A DNA stretch of 64,000 nucleotides from Paracholeplasma manati (GTDB lineage: Bacteria; Bacillota_I; Bacilli_A; Acholeplasmatales; UBA5453), in contig NZ_JAOVQM010000006.1 of NCBI RefSeq assembly GCF_025742995.1, positions 1-64,000 of the forward strand, given 5' to 3'. Shown one piece after another: positions 1 to 8,770 of the stretch. The translations under genes and the position numbers were made by a program. The number at the start of each line of letters is the position of its first letter. Within the stretch, counting starts at the first letter, position 1. A model generated the notes under the pieces. That model had not been told where the DNA came from. It ran no database searches and was given only the letters and a program-made list of their open reading frames with translations.

Positions 1-87
1 TCATAGGTATACTAGTTTTTACGAACTCAAGGTTCAAATTTTTTAACTACGCCTTCGCCTTCATTTTACTACCATTCATATAAATAT

Positions 88-118
88 AAAAGACTAAGAG
101 ATGTCTCCTAGTCTTAGT
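88..118 (-). terminator. Weak hairpin downstream of GGDEF gene
   Basis: A stem of about nine base pairs (AAGACTAAG pairing with CCTAGTCTT, with an internal G-to-C register change) is followed on the minus strand by TTTTATATTT. It is a second, weaker hairpin behind the stronger one at 124-158. Nothing else was recognised at the left edge of the window (1-87). Confidence 0.4.
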
Positions 119-123
119 ATACG

Positions 124-158
124 AAAACACATCTTCTCGCAAAGGAAGATGTGTTTTA
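124..158 (-). terminator. Intrinsic terminator of the first GGDEF gene
   Basis: A 13-bp perfect stem (AAAACACATCTTC with GAAGATGTGTTTT) has A/T tails on both sides, so it could act in either direction. It overlaps the stop codon of the gene ending at 156. Confidence 0.75.
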
Positions 159-1262
159 TTCTTCTGTGTACATTTCGATTCTGTTTTTACCATATATTTT
201 TGCTTTGTAGAGCGCGATATCGGCGTAGTCAATGACTTTCATGTAAGTCGTTTTTGATAAGTCTACTTCATTGTGAAATCCAATAGATACGGTAACTTCA
301 TGTTTGGTTTTTTGATTGATTATTTTTGAGTTTAAGATATCCTGACAAATATTTGATAGACATGTTTGAATTTGCTCATTGGTTTGATTGGTAAAAACAC
401 CGATGAATTCTTCCCCACCAAATCGGGCAAAGAAGGCATTAGGATTGACATGATTTTGTATGATATAACCGAGTTGTTCTAGAACATTGTCTCCTTCTAG
501 GTGTCCATAGGCATCGTTGTATAATTTAAAATCATCGATATCAATTAATGCTACCCCCAGGGGAATATGGTTATTTTTATTATCATTAAATACTTCTTCA
601 ATGTGCAAGTTGAAAGCGCGTCTGTTCGGCAGTTTTGTCAACTCATCTAAATGGCTGTAGGCGATGAATAATTCTTTTAGGTATAACTCTTTTCTTCTAA
701 GCTTGATAACCATCAAATTAATGGGGATACCAATCAATTGACTCACAAAAATAATGAACGTGTTTAAAATAAAAACATCCTGTTCTTGTTTCGTGAAAAG
801 CGCGTGAATGACAATGAAAATTACCCCTGATAGTGTAATAAATAAAATCAAATCCAAATTTTTAAGTAAAAATAAGGTTGGATACATGACCAGAAATAGT
901 ATCAAAAATAACGGAATAATATTGTTATCTAAATAGACGGTCATATAGATTAATCCTATCGACATCAAACTCAAAAATATTAATACATACCTATAGGTAT
1001 GCTTAACATGGATTTTATTGTACTTTAATGCATGGTTTGAATAAAGTGCGGTTATGATGAACAACAAATATAAATAGATGAAACCCAACATAATCATGGT
1101 GTCATTCATTAAGAAATTCAAAATACCAACGGTAAAAACAGCATTGATGAACAATGACAGGATTGCGGCCATTCTTAAGTTTTCAAGGGTGTCCTTTGCC
1201 AAGTTATAAGCATTTTTCTTCAAATAACTCGCTTTGATTTCATCTTGTAGGGATTTATTCAT
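156..1262 (-). CDS. Membrane-bound diguanylate cyclase (GGEEF)
   Basis: About 368 residues. The N-terminal half holds roughly six hydrophobic helices and a short cytoplasmic link; the C-terminal half is a GGDEF domain. The domain opens with the usual DELTKLPNRRAF segment and has an intact GGEEF signature in FARFGGEEFIG, so cyclic-di-GMP synthesis from two GTP is expected. The RxxD inhibitory site that normally precedes the signature is absent, so product inhibition at that site is unlikely. I start at the ATG at 1262 because it follows AGAGGGG at good spacing; an in-frame start at 1304 has no such site. It lies just downstream of a second GGDEF gene in the same direction. No sensory domain beyond the membrane helices was recognised. 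Confidence 0.88.
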   Translation of the reverse strand: MNKSLQDEIKASYLKKNAYNLAKDTLENLRMAAILSLFINAVFTVGILNFLMNDTMIMLGFIYLYLLFIITALYSNHALKYNKIHVKHTYRYVLIFLSLMSIGLIYMTVYLDNNIIPLFLILFLVMYPTLFLLKNLDLILFITLSGVIFIVIHALFTKQEQDVFILNTFIIFVSQLIGIPINLMVIKLRRKELYLKELFIAYSHLDELTKLPNRRAFNLHIEEVFNDNKNNHIPLGVALIDIDDFKLYNDAYGHLEGDNVLEQLGYIIQNHVNPNAFFARFGGEEFIGVFTNQTNEQIQTCLSNICQDILNSKIINQKTKHEVTVSIGFHNEVDLSKTTYMKVIDYADIALYKAKIYGKNRIEMYTEE

Positions 1263-1368
1263 ATTATTCCCCTCTACTGTAAGTACGCATAAGGATTTTA
1301 GCACATTTTTAATAAAAAAAATAGTTTATAATTATAAAATGAAAAAAGTCCATAATTTCGGACTTATT

Positions 1369-2484
1369 TCATTTTTTAGGTTTTTGTTGATACATTCTTT
1401 GGTCAATCAAATTCATAAACTTATCAAATTGCTGATAATCGCCTTCAAAACGGCCATATCCTATGGAAATACCCAATTTGAAGTCTAATGTTTTTTGCTC
1501 ATTAAAAGCCCGAATATTTCGATGTACCTTAGCCATCAATTCGTCGATATTGATTCGACGTTGATCATCCATCAAAACGATGAACTCATCCCCACCTAAC
1601 CGTGCAATGATGTCTTTGGAATCCAACTCCATCTTGACCAACTGTACAATGGTTTTCAAGGCGAAATCACCAGCACTGTGGCCATAAGTATCATTGATTT
1701 CTTTCAAATGATTTAAATCAAAATAAAGAGCATTTGTTGGGTGTTTGTCTTTGAGTTTTGCAAGACGGCTGATGTGTAAAAAGAAGGTTTCACGTGTCCA
1801 AGCACCTGTTAGAAAATCCAAGTGAATGACCCTTTGTTGTAAGAATAGATACATCAATATCAAAGCGAACGCTACACTTGGCCATATGGTTAAGATGCCG
1901 TAAAAATTGCCTTGTATCGCACCACCAACCATTGGTAATGTAGTAATGACATGCAATAAAATTTTATCTTGTTTCGTGATGATTTTTCGGTTTTTGATGA
2001 CGATAAAGAGTGAAAACAACACATACATATAAGTAACAATCGTAACCAGCCAGTACCATTCATTTCGGACATATTGACCATCCACAACAGCGAACACTAC
2101 TTTTGTCCAAGGGTTGGTCAAAACAATGATTAGATTAACGACTTGAGGGAAAAATAACAACCAGTGGATTAAACTTTTACGCTTAATATTCGGCGCGAAC
2201 ATCGAACGAATGAGGTAAAACCAGGATAAGGTTAATATCGGTCCTACAGAAAACAATACAGTATTTAAGGCGATGGCTAGAAACACCGAGAGTTCGTCGT
2301 TCTTCCCATCGATGATCATGGTATATGCTTCTATCAATAATATGAATACGATGATTCCTGAGGTAATCAAATACGCCTGTGAGATCGTATCTTTACGGTT
2401 TAACCTAAAATAGGCGATTACAGCGACAAGGGTAAGCAAAAAGGCGGTCATGAAACTGACGTCGGTTTGATAATACAGTTGCAT
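1369..2484 (-). CDS. Membrane-bound diguanylate cyclase (GGDEF), 7-helix type
   Basis: 371 residues with about seven hydrophobic helices in residues 1-205, then a GGDEF domain containing DLNHLKEINDTYGHSAGD and the exact IARLGGDEFIVL signature. The active-site motif is canonical. An RxxD I-site is missing here too. The start has TTAGGAGGCG upstream. Its architecture matches membrane diguanylate cyclases whose ligand is unknown. It lies upstream of the GGEEF gene on the same strand, about 100 bp apart, and the two may be co-transcribed. No EAL or HD-GYP phosphodiesterase and no PilZ receptor is visible in this window. Confidence 0.88.
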   Translation of the reverse strand: MQLYYQTDVSFMTAFLLTLVAVIAYFRLNRKDTISQAYLITSGIIVFILLIEAYTMIIDGKNDELSVFLAIALNTVLFSVGPILTLSWFYLIRSMFAPNIKRKSLIHWLLFFPQVVNLIIVLTNPWTKVVFAVVDGQYVRNEWYWLVTIVTYMYVLFSLFIVIKNRKIITKQDKILLHVITTLPMVGGAIQGNFYGILTIWPSVAFALILMYLFLQQRVIHLDFLTGAWTRETFFLHISRLAKLKDKHPTNALYFDLNHLKEINDTYGHSAGDFALKTIVQLVKMELDSKDIIARLGGDEFIVLMDDQRRINIDELMAKVHRNIRAFNEQKTLDFKLGISIGYGRFEGDYQQFDKFMNLIDQRMYQQKPKK

Positions 2485-2517
2485 AGCATCGCCTCCTAAT
2501 ACTATTTATTATACTAC

Positions 2518-2985
2518 TTATAATTTACATTGACTTCTTTTTATTTCACGAAGTAACCAAAAGAAACCGATCACCAATAATCCCAAAGAAATCAGCTTAT
2601 ACGGTAAACCTGCTAACGGTAACACAGCGACTGAAAATGTAATCCCAATGACCGCGAAAAATGCGATCACACAGGACGTACAACCATAGGTCAATACCCC
2701 AAATAACACGGAAAACATGGTCATAAATGTACCTTTGCCTTCTTTTTTGGTTAAATCTACCAATGCACTCGATAAGTTAAACATAAACGCCGATACCAAT
2801 GACATGACGATGTTTAATCCAATATTTAGATACACTAAATAGGATCCATATTCCACTGACATCTCGTAATAACCACCGTTCAAACTGTCTAATAGAAAAT
2901 AAATCACCATAAAAAATATAGCGTAAATCGCAAATGAGACCAAATACTTCACTGAGGTTTGTTTTTTTAGCACTAAGCTTAACAT
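2518..2985 (-). CDS. Four-helix membrane protein with a CTSC motif, unknown function
   Basis: 155 residues with four predicted membrane helices (about 14-34, 50-72, 88-112, 118-142). The third helix carries YGCTSCVIAFFA, a pair of cysteines two residues apart inside the membrane that could bind a metal or form a redox pair. The rest is featureless. The start follows AAAGGAG with nine bases of spacing. The family is not recognised. It is 33 bp from the GGDEF gene downstream on the same strand, so co-transcription is possible. Confidence 0.6.
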   Translation of the reverse strand: MLSLVLKKQTSVKYLVSFAIYAIFFMVIYFLLDSLNGGYYEMSVEYGSYLVYLNIGLNIVMSLVSAFMFNLSSALVDLTKKEGKGTFMTMFSVLFGVLTYGCTSCVIAFFAVIGITFSVAVLPLAGLPYKLISLGLLVIGFFWLLREIKRSQCKL

Positions 2986-3067
2986 AATGTAATTCTCCTT
3001 TATTCACATGTAAGTCTATTATATCAAAGATATATTTTGAAACACTAATTAACGCTTATTTATGGAT

Positions 3068-3820
3068 TTATAAGGATGAATCACACAATTCAAGTATGGT
3101 TTGAACCATGGCTTCATTTGGGTTAAAATGGGTCTTCAAAAAGGTAACAGCCGCCTTCGCTGACTCACGATTTTTGGTATAGCCTTGTTTAAAAGTGGAA
3201 AGTGTGTCAAATGCTTCTACAAAGCGATTTTCGATTCTTCTTTCACTCACAAATGGATCGATTAAAATCGGTTTTGTAGGGTATATATCTTGAAACAATT
3301 CACTGATCAAACCAGATGCGTAAACTTGAATAAACGTAAATGCACTCGCGGTTTCACCACGGTGGTCACGTTTGAGTCCAATGTATAAATTGGTTAACGC
3401 TTCATTCATTAAAAATTCAGAAGAACGTCTTTGAATATTGGGTACTTTTTTAGGGACAATCCAATTCAAATCAAAGGATGATTTCGCAAAAATCACTTTA
3501 CCTTCTGTAAACGCAATCTCAGGTAATTCTTCTGCTTCAAATACCGCAAATTCAGCGAACACATCGCCTTTAAACAACACCTTATATCCATCTCTAGTAT
3601 TCCTAAATTGGAATAAGATGGGTTCGACAGCGAGCCAGGACAAATCACTGATAAACGCTTGTTTATGTCCAGTCTCAACGATTAAGAAAAAATCCATATC
3701 CGAATAGGCATCCATTCGACTGATTTCTGACATACTGCCAAGACCTAATAAACATAATACGTTAGGGTTCGTTGAGACAAATTGTCCTAATCGATTTAAA
3801 TAATCAAACGCTTTTGACAT
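3068..3820 (-). CDS. Nucleotidyltransferase-domain protein
   Basis: 250 residues. The N-terminus has the polymerase-beta-type nucleotidyltransferase signature: GLGSMSEISRMDAYSDMDFF, with the G-S and the D-x-D metal ligands in place. The remainder is helical and resembles the C-terminal domain of streptomycin adenylyltransferase-like and uncharacterised housekeeping nucleotidyltransferases. The acceptor substrate cannot be read from sequence. A resistance role is possible but unproven. A ribosome-binding site (GAGGAT) precedes the start. It diverges from the trpB leader region. Confidence 0.7.
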   Translation of the reverse strand: MSKAFDYLNRLGQFVSTNPNVLCLLGLGSMSEISRMDAYSDMDFFLIVETGHKQAFISDLSWLAVEPILFQFRNTRDGYKVLFKGDVFAEFAVFEAEELPEIAFTEGKVIFAKSSFDLNWIVPKKVPNIQRRSSEFLMNEALTNLYIGLKRDHRGETASAFTFIQVYASGLISELFQDIYPTKPILIDPFVSERRIENRFVEAFDTLSTFKQGYTKNRESAKAAVTFLKTHFNPNEAMVQTILELCDSSL

Positions 3821-3892
3821 AGTTTCACATCCTCATGTCTTCATTATACAAAACATGATATAAATATCATTCAAAATTTTGGTAAAAATCGC

Positions 3893-3921
3893 TTGATTTT
3901 CGTTTTTGGTTTCCGTATAAT
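3893..3921 (+). promoter_or_regulatory. Promoter of the trpB T-box transcript
   Basis: TTGATT at 3893-3898 and TATAAT at 3916-3921, separated by 17 bp, sit just ahead of the T-box leader. This is a near-consensus vegetative promoter. Confidence 0.75.
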
Positions 3922-3929
3922 GAGATTAA

Positions 3930-4192
3930 ATTCGATGACTGAGATGAGTAATTCAGGTAAACGTATCCAAGCGAGTGCATGAGGGTGAAAGATGCATATA
4001 CCGACTAACTGAATGAATGGACTCACGAGAAGCTAGGGGAAATGATAGTATCCGATGCCGTAGCCTACGTTATCAGGCAAAAATATTAAAGTCTTCAATG
4101 ATGGCGTATTTTGTAATAAGGAGAATTTTTATTCTCAAATTTGGGTGGTACCACGAGCACTTTCGTCCCAATACAACGAGTGCTCTTTTTTT
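3930..4192 (+). promoter_or_regulatory. Trp T-box riboswitch (tRNA-sensing leader) of trpB
   Basis: The leader has a specifier stem in which ATTCAG pairs with CTGAAT and GAG with CTC. This leaves the loop strand GAA-TGG-A, so the specifier is UGG (4018-4020), reading tRNA-Trp. The conserved T-box sequence GGGTGGTACCACG lies at 4143-4155. It is followed by a terminator hairpin GAGCACT/AGTGCTC and a run of seven T at 4154-4192. Uncharged tRNA-Trp should stabilise the antiterminator and switch trpB on. Confidence 0.92.
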
Positions 4193-4236
4193 ATACCTAA
4201 ATCACAAATACTCAAGGCTTTAAGGAAAGGTCTAAG

Positions 4237-5412
4237 ATGGAATTTGGTAGTTTTGGTGGACAATTCGTCCCCGGTAAGATTTTGGATGCGGTCAAGAAAG
4301 TTGAACAGGCTTATGAAGAAGCCATGAAAGACCCATCATTTTTAGAGGAGTACAGACAGTACTTAAAAGAATATGTCGGCAGACCTTCACTGCTTTATGA
4401 AGCAAAACGTTTAACTGAACACTTGGGTGGGGCACGTATTTTCTTAAAACGTGAAGATTTGAACCACACCGGTGCACATAAAATTAACAACGTTTTAGGT
4501 CAAGCGTTGTTGGCTAAACGCATGGGCATTAAGAAACTCATCGCTGAAACCGGTGCGGGTCAACATGGGGTTGCTACCGCGACAGTTGCCGCACTCATGG
4601 GCATGGCATGTGAAATTCACATGGGGGCTGTCGATGTTGAAAAACAAAGTTTAAATGTGTATCGTATGAAGATGTTAGGGGCTAAAGTAGTGGTCGTTGA
4701 AGAAGGCTTAAAAACCCTTAAAGAAGCCGTAGATAGTGCTCTAATCACATGGGCTAATGAACTTGACACAACCTTTTATTTGATTGGTTCTGCTGTCGGA
4801 CCACACCCATACCCAATCATGGTTAGAGAATTCCAAAAAGTCATTGGTGAAGAAATCAAAGCTCAACTGCAAGCCACTGAACAACGTCTTCCTGATTATG
4901 TACTGGCTTGTGTGGGTGGTGGATCCAATGCCATCGGAGCATTTTATGATTTCATTCAAAACCCATCGGTGAAATTGATTGGTGTGGAAGCCGCAGGTGA
5001 TGGCGTAGATACCAAGCGCCACGCCGCTACCATGACTTTGGGTAAAACAGGTATCATCCACGGGATGCAAACCAAAGTCTTGTTAGAAGACGATGGTTCA
5101 ATCAGTGAAGTCTATTCGATTTCAGCTGGTTTAGACTACCCAGGGGTAGGTCCTGAACACAGTTATTTGGAATCCATCCATCGTGTTCAATATGTCGCCG
5201 CAACCGATCAAGAGGCAGTGGATGCGTTCATGTTACTCACCAAAACCGAAGGCATCATCCCTGCAATTGAGTCATCTCACGCGGTTGCATACGCAATTAA
5301 ACTCGCCCCAACGCTACCAAAAGAAAACATCCTCGTCATCAACCTTTCGGGTCGAGGAGACAAGGATGTTAAACAAATTGCGAGATTTTTAGGTGAAACA
5401 TTAATCGATTAA
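4237..5412 (+). CDS. trpB: Tryptophan synthase beta chain, orphan
   Basis: 391 residues, the usual TrpB length and of the canonical TrpB1 type. It has the PLP lysine motif (HKINN, in [15 protein letters not shown]), the glycine-rich phosphate loop [10 protein letters not shown], and [10 protein letters not shown]. It converts indole and serine to tryptophan. The start follows AAGGAAAGG. No trpA or other trp gene is adjacent, so the likely role is salvage of indole rather than full biosynthesis. The Trp T-box directly upstream supports the assignment independently. The last four codons form a palindrome shared with the 3' end of convergent yaaA. Confidence 0.97.
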   Translation: MEFGSFGGQFVPGKILDAVKKVEQAYEEAMKDPSFLEEYRQYLKEYVGRPSLLYEAKRLTEHLGGARIFLKREDLNHTGAHKINNVLGQALLAKRMGIKKLIAETGAGQHGVATATVAALMGMACEIHMGAVDVEKQSLNVYRMKMLGAKVVVVEEGLKTLKEAVDSALITWANELDTTFYLIGSAVGPHPYPIMVREFQKVIGEEIKAQLQATEQRLPDYVLACVGGGSNAIGAFYDFIQNPSVKLIGVEAAGDGVDTKRHAATMTLGKTGIIHGMQTKVLLEDDGSISEVYSISAGLDYPGVGPEHSYLESIHRVQYVAATDQEAVDAFMLLTKTEGIIPAIESSHAVAYAIKLAPTLPKENILVINLSGRGDKDVKQIARFLGETLID

Positions 5413-6099
5413 TTTGATATAGTTTAAGTGATAACCGTCAACCTGAAGTGTATACCCATTAAACGTTTGAGGTAAGTCAGAAATAGTATCGATTCGATTC
5501 TTCACAACATGGCGTAACAAAGCCCCACGTTGTTGTTTATTGAAAACTGAAATGGCTTTGCATTGACCTTGTTTACAGTCCATAAAATGCACTTCATAAA
5601 CCGGTGTGAATGCACTGATTTTGGATGTAAATTCATCGCTAGCCAAACTGAGGATGGGTTCAACCTCTCCTTTGAACGTATCCTCAAATAAAGGCTTCCA
5701 TAAATGATTTAAATCCAAACCGGATATCGTAAAATCCAAACGATACGGTTTTATCCAATCGAGCGGACGAATGATGCCATAAAGGGCATCGATGATGTAT
5801 ACATGCTGATTCAAATAAGCTCTTTCTGCTTCACCCAACGTATCGGCATACAATGCCTTATACGATTCACCATAATAATAATCGATGGCGATATACCCTG
5901 GGTGTTTGTTGAAATGCTTGTAATAGGCATGTACTTCATTGGTCAAATCAGGGCTAATCTTGAATTTTTTAGAAACCATTTCTTTGGTCCATTTTGAAAT
6001 TGTTTTAACCAAATTGAGTGTTTGTTTATGCTTGATGATAACACCTTCATGAGGGTTAGCCTCACGAAAGCTTTTGGCAGGTGCGAACAGGATTTTCAT
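5401..6099 (-). CDS. yaaA: YaaA-family peroxide-stress protein
   Basis: About 232 residues starting [13 protein letters not shown]. It matches YaaA (DUF328/UPF0246) over its length, including the YKALYADTL and [16 protein letters not shown] segments. In E. coli YaaA lowers free iron and limits DNA damage during peroxide stress and binds DNA; the biochemical mechanism is incompletely known. The ATG at 6099 is preferred because GGAGG lies seven bases upstream; a TTG at 6105 is an alternative. Its last twelve bases overlap the 3' end of trpB on the opposite strand. Confidence 0.9.
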   Translation of the reverse strand: MKILFAPAKSFREANPHEGVIIKHKQTLNLVKTISKWTKEMVSKKFKISPDLTNEVHAYYKHFNKHPGYIAIDYYYGESYKALYADTLGEAERAYLNQHVYIIDALYGIIRPLDWIKPYRLDFTISGLDLNHLWKPLFEDTFKGEVEPILSLASDEFTSKISAFTPVYEVHFMDCKQGQCKAISVFNKQQRGALLRHVVKNRIDTISDLPQTFNGYTLQVDGYHLNYIKLID

Positions 6100-6126
6100 A
6101 ACCAATCCTCCTAATCCTACATACCA

Positions 6127-6873
6127 TTATAATGGATTTAATACACTTTTCAAAAATGCTGCTGTTCTTTGTTCTTTGGGTTGATTGAAAATGACTTCAG
6201 GTGTGCCTTGTTCAATGACTTTCCCTTGATCCATGACAATGATTTCATCGGCGAATGCTTTCGCAAACCCCATTTCATGGGTCACGACTATCATCGTCAT
6301 CCCGGAATGAACCAGGTTCTTCATGACTGAAAGAACCTCTCCAATCATTTCAGGGTCTAAAGCCGATGTGGGTTCATCAAACAACATCACTTCTGGGTGC
6401 ATCGACAACGCTCTCGCAATCGCGATACGTTGTTTTTGACCCCCAGACAATTGATTGGGATAATGGTTCTTCTTTTCAAGTAAACCTACTTGTTCCAGGA
6501 GCCCCAATGACACTTCAGTCGCGTTTTTGTAATCACGATTTAATACGTGCATTTGAGCACTGTTGATATTCTCTAACACCGTCATGTGTGGAAATAGGTT
6601 GAAGTTTTGAAAAACCATACCCACACGTTCACGGTGTTTTTCTATGGGGTAAGACTTCGCTGTGATGTCTTGACCATCTTTATAGATATGGCCACTGGTT
6701 GGTTTTTCCATGAGATTGAGGGTTCTTAATAAAGTGGATTTACCTGAACCTGATGGTCCAATAATCACATAGACTTGATTCTTTTGGAGTTCTAAGGACA
6801 CATCATTGATCGCGACGGTACCATCTGAGAACACTTTCGATATATGTTCGATTGAAAATAGATTATTTTGCAT
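6127..6873 (-). CDS. Polar amino-acid ABC transporter, ATP-binding protein
   Basis: About 248 residues. Walker A is GPSGSGKST, the signature [15 protein letters not shown], Walker [15 protein letters not shown], and the switch histidine lies in VVTHEMGF. It belongs to the GlnQ/ArtP/HisP family. The ATG at 6873 overlaps the permease end by 11 bp; a GTG at 6903 is possible but would add ten residues unlike the family. It is the last gene of a three-gene unit under the T-box at 8345-8716, whose apparent Arg specifier suggests arginine as substrate. Confidence 0.93.
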   Translation of the reverse strand: MQNNLFSIEHISKVFSDGTVAINDVSLELQKNQVYVIIGPSGSGKSTLLRTLNLMEKPTSGHIYKDGQDITAKSYPIEKHRERVGMVFQNFNLFPHMTVLENINSAQMHVLNRDYKNATEVSLGLLEQVGLLEKKNHYPNQLSGGQKQRIAIARALSMHPEVMLFDEPTSALDPEMIGEVLSVMKNLVHSGMTMIVVTHEMGFAKAFADEIIVMDQGKVIEQGTPEVIFNQPKEQRTAAFLKSVLNPL

Positions 6874-7540
6874 CGGATTTCTTGAGTCTCCTTTCAAGAG
6901 CACCCATCAACTTCGCGGTTGGGAAGGTGAGCACAAAATAGAGTACAGCTACCACTATATAAGTTTCTTTGACCGCATACGTACCGGCCTTGACCATCGA
7001 TGCCATGTACATAAGTTCTGCAATCCCTAAATACATGAAGATGGATGTTTCCTTGATCATGGTGACAAACTCATTGCCGAGGGCTGGAATGATGTGCTTG
7101 ATGGCTTGAGGTAGGATAACCACACGCATGGTTTTTGATTTTGAGAAACCTAAACTGAGGGCTGCCTCGGTTTGACCACGGTCTACCGATAGAATCCCCC
7201 CACGAATGATTTCAGAAACATAGGCTGATGAATTGATGAGTAACGCCAACATCCCTGGAATGAATGAGGATAAGTCAATCCCTAAAAACAACGTTACTGG
7301 TAATTTTATAAATGAATAGATTAATAAAACTTGAACCAATAATGGGGTACCACGAATGATTTCGACATAGGTGGTGCCCATTAAATTGAATATTTTTTGA
7401 CTAGATAGTCGCATCAATGCAGGGATCAATCCCAACATCGATCCCAATACAACGGAAATGATGGCCAATAATAAGGTCATCAATAACCCACTAAACAGTA
7501 AACCTATATAATATGGATCTAAAATAAAACTAAAATCCAT
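6863..7540 (-). CDS. Polar amino-acid ABC transporter, permease
   Basis: 225 residues, HisM/ArtQ type, with about five membrane helices. The N-terminal segment [16 protein letters not shown] is typical, and the cytoplasmic coupling loop is [22 protein letters not shown]. There is no clear ribosome-binding site; the start lies two bases after the binding-protein stop, so translation is probably coupled. As a single permease gene it would act as a homodimer. Confidence 0.93.
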   Translation of the reverse strand: MDFSFILDPYYIGLLFSGLLMTLLLAIISVVLGSMLGLIPALMRLSSQKIFNLMGTTYVEIIRGTPLLVQVLLIYSFIKLPVTLFLGIDLSSFIPGMLALLINSSAYVSEIIRGGILSVDRGQTEAALSLGFSKSKTMRVVILPQAIKHIIPALGNEFVTMIKETSIFMYLGIAELMYMASMVKAGTYAVKETYIVVAVLYFVLTFPTAKLMGALERRLKKSDAK

Positions 7541-7542
7541 GA

Positions 7543-8343
7543 TTAACTATTGAGAATGATCGCATCTGCGACGATTTGATCCATTTTACCGGATTCGATT
7601 AAAGAAGTTAATACTGTATTGATGACTTTGAGTAATTCTGAATTGCCTTTTTGAACTGCAACTGCAGAGCCCCCATCTGGGTCACCAATCTGAATATTCG
7701 CGATGGCTAAAGACGTTTGGTTGAATACATAGCCATCCGCGACAGGTTTTTCCATAATTACCGCATTCACTTGACCATCCATCAGTCTCATGACCAAATC
7801 TGGAATGGATTGAATGAACGATGTTTGAGCAACACTGAATGTATCTGTTGCTAAATCTTGTTGAATCGAACCCATTTGTGCGCCGATACGTACGCTTGCT
7901 TGATCTAAGGATTCAATCGATGTATAGGTGTTTACCATGGATTTTTGAATGAGAATCACTTGGGTTGCTTCATAATATACCATTGAGAAGTCGACTTGTT
8001 GTGCGCGTTCTTCGGTAGGTGTCATCCCTGCTAAAACAAAATCTACTTTCCCGTTTTCTAAGTCATCCAATAAAAAGTCAAACCCTTTATTGACGACTTT
8101 TAAGTTTTTGCCTAATGCTTTTGCAATTTCTTTAGCGATTTCGATGTCGATACCGACCAATGTGTTTTTACCATCGACTTGTTTTGGCCACTCATAAGGT
8201 GGGTAGTCTGCCGATGTTCCGAGTGTGATGAACCCTTCATAAGAGTCATCTAAGATGTAGGTGTAAATATTGGATGATGTGCTGCATCCGCTTAAAATCC
8301 CTACAAATAATAGTAAAGCTGTGATGAATAATCCCTTTTTCAT
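7543..8343 (-). CDS. Amino-acid ABC transporter substrate-binding lipoprotein
   Basis: About 266 residues. A signal peptide with lipobox LSGC anchors it to the membrane, followed by a family 3 periplasmic-binding-protein fold (LGTSADYPPYEW, DFVLAGMTPTEERAQQVDFS, VRIGAQMGSIQQDLA). The ATG at 8343 follows AGGAGGAAAAAT. A longer frame to 8427 runs back into the T-box leader and is rejected. It is the first gene of the transporter unit. Arginine, or a related cationic amino acid, is inferred only from the T-box specifier. Confidence 0.93.
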   Translation of the reverse strand: MKKGLFITALLLFVGILSGCSTSSNIYTYILDDSYEGFITLGTSADYPPYEWPKQVDGKNTLVGIDIEIAKEIAKALGKNLKVVNKGFDFLLDDLENGKVDFVLAGMTPTEERAQQVDFSMVYYEATQVILIQKSMVNTYTSIESLDQASVRIGAQMGSIQQDLATDTFSVAQTSFIQSIPDLVMRLMDGQVNAVIMEKPVADGYVFNQTSLAIANIQIGDPDGGSAVAVQKGNSELLKVINTVLTSLIESGKMDQIVADAIILNS

Positions 8344-8344
8344 A

Positions 8345-8480
8345 TTTTTCCTCCTGTGAAAAAGATTTTTTATTTGCCAAGGACGGATAAACCGCGGTGC
8401 CACCTTGATTCTGGAAAACTCCAACACTCGAACCGTTAACGCCGGTATACGTTTAAATCTTTCTTGGGTTTTTGGGTACT
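8345..8480 (-). promoter_or_regulatory. Truncated second T-box (3' half only)
   Basis: This segment repeats the 3' half of the T-box just upstream of it. Both have TTTAAACGTA, then GGCGTTAACG, then AAGGTGGnACCGCG and a TCCGTCCTTGG- or TTCGTCCTTAG-type 3' strand. No specifier stem I is present between the two copies, since only about 40 bases separate the first terminator from the repeated part. The conserved T-box core is at 8391-8406. The terminal hairpin is followed by an A/T-rich stretch and the ribosome-binding site rather than a clean T run. Confidence 0.8.
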
Positions 8481-8716
8481 AAAAATAAAAAGTCCCTAGC
8501 ATTATATGCTAAGGACGAAATATCGCGGTACCACCTTAGTTCTAGAATTAAAAAAATCCTAGCCCTCATATCGTTAACGCCGACGTACGTTTAAACCTCA
8601 AGACTTCGATTTAAAAGCTCCCAAGCACGTTCATTGGTTAACGCACCAGTTCACACCAACCACTGGTTCTCTTCAGCTGTTAATCGCCAATTACTACTCT
8701 TGTTCATCGCTTGATT
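8481..8716 (-). promoter_or_regulatory. T-box riboswitch, apparent Arg specifier
   Basis: A full T-box leader on the minus strand. Stem I has ATTGG pairing with CCAAT and CAAG with CTTG, leaving the loop strand GAA-CGT-G. By the same geometry as the trpB leader the specifier is CGU (8627-8629), arginine. AGTA, the loop-E-type element, is opposite. The T-box core AAGGTGGTACCGCG is at 8524-8536. The terminator CCTTAGCAT/ATGCTAGGG with its T run is at 8481-8516. It controls the amino-acid ABC transporter. Confidence 0.9.
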
Positions 8717-8719
8717 CAT

Positions 8720-8747
8720 ATTATAGAACTTTTTTTTAGATGTGCAA
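8720..8747 (-). promoter_or_regulatory. Promoter of the T-box/ABC transporter unit
   Basis: Minus-strand TTGCAC (8742-8747) and TATAAT (8720-8725) with 16 bp between them, directly ahead of stem I of the T-box. Confidence 0.6.
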
Positions 8748-8770
8748 GCGATTTTGTGTTGAAAACGTTT

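Noticed and set aside
8344-8427. Longer N-terminus for the amino-acid binding protein
   Set aside because: It would translate part of the T-box leader; the ATG at 8,343 has the ribosome-binding site and begins a normal signal peptide.
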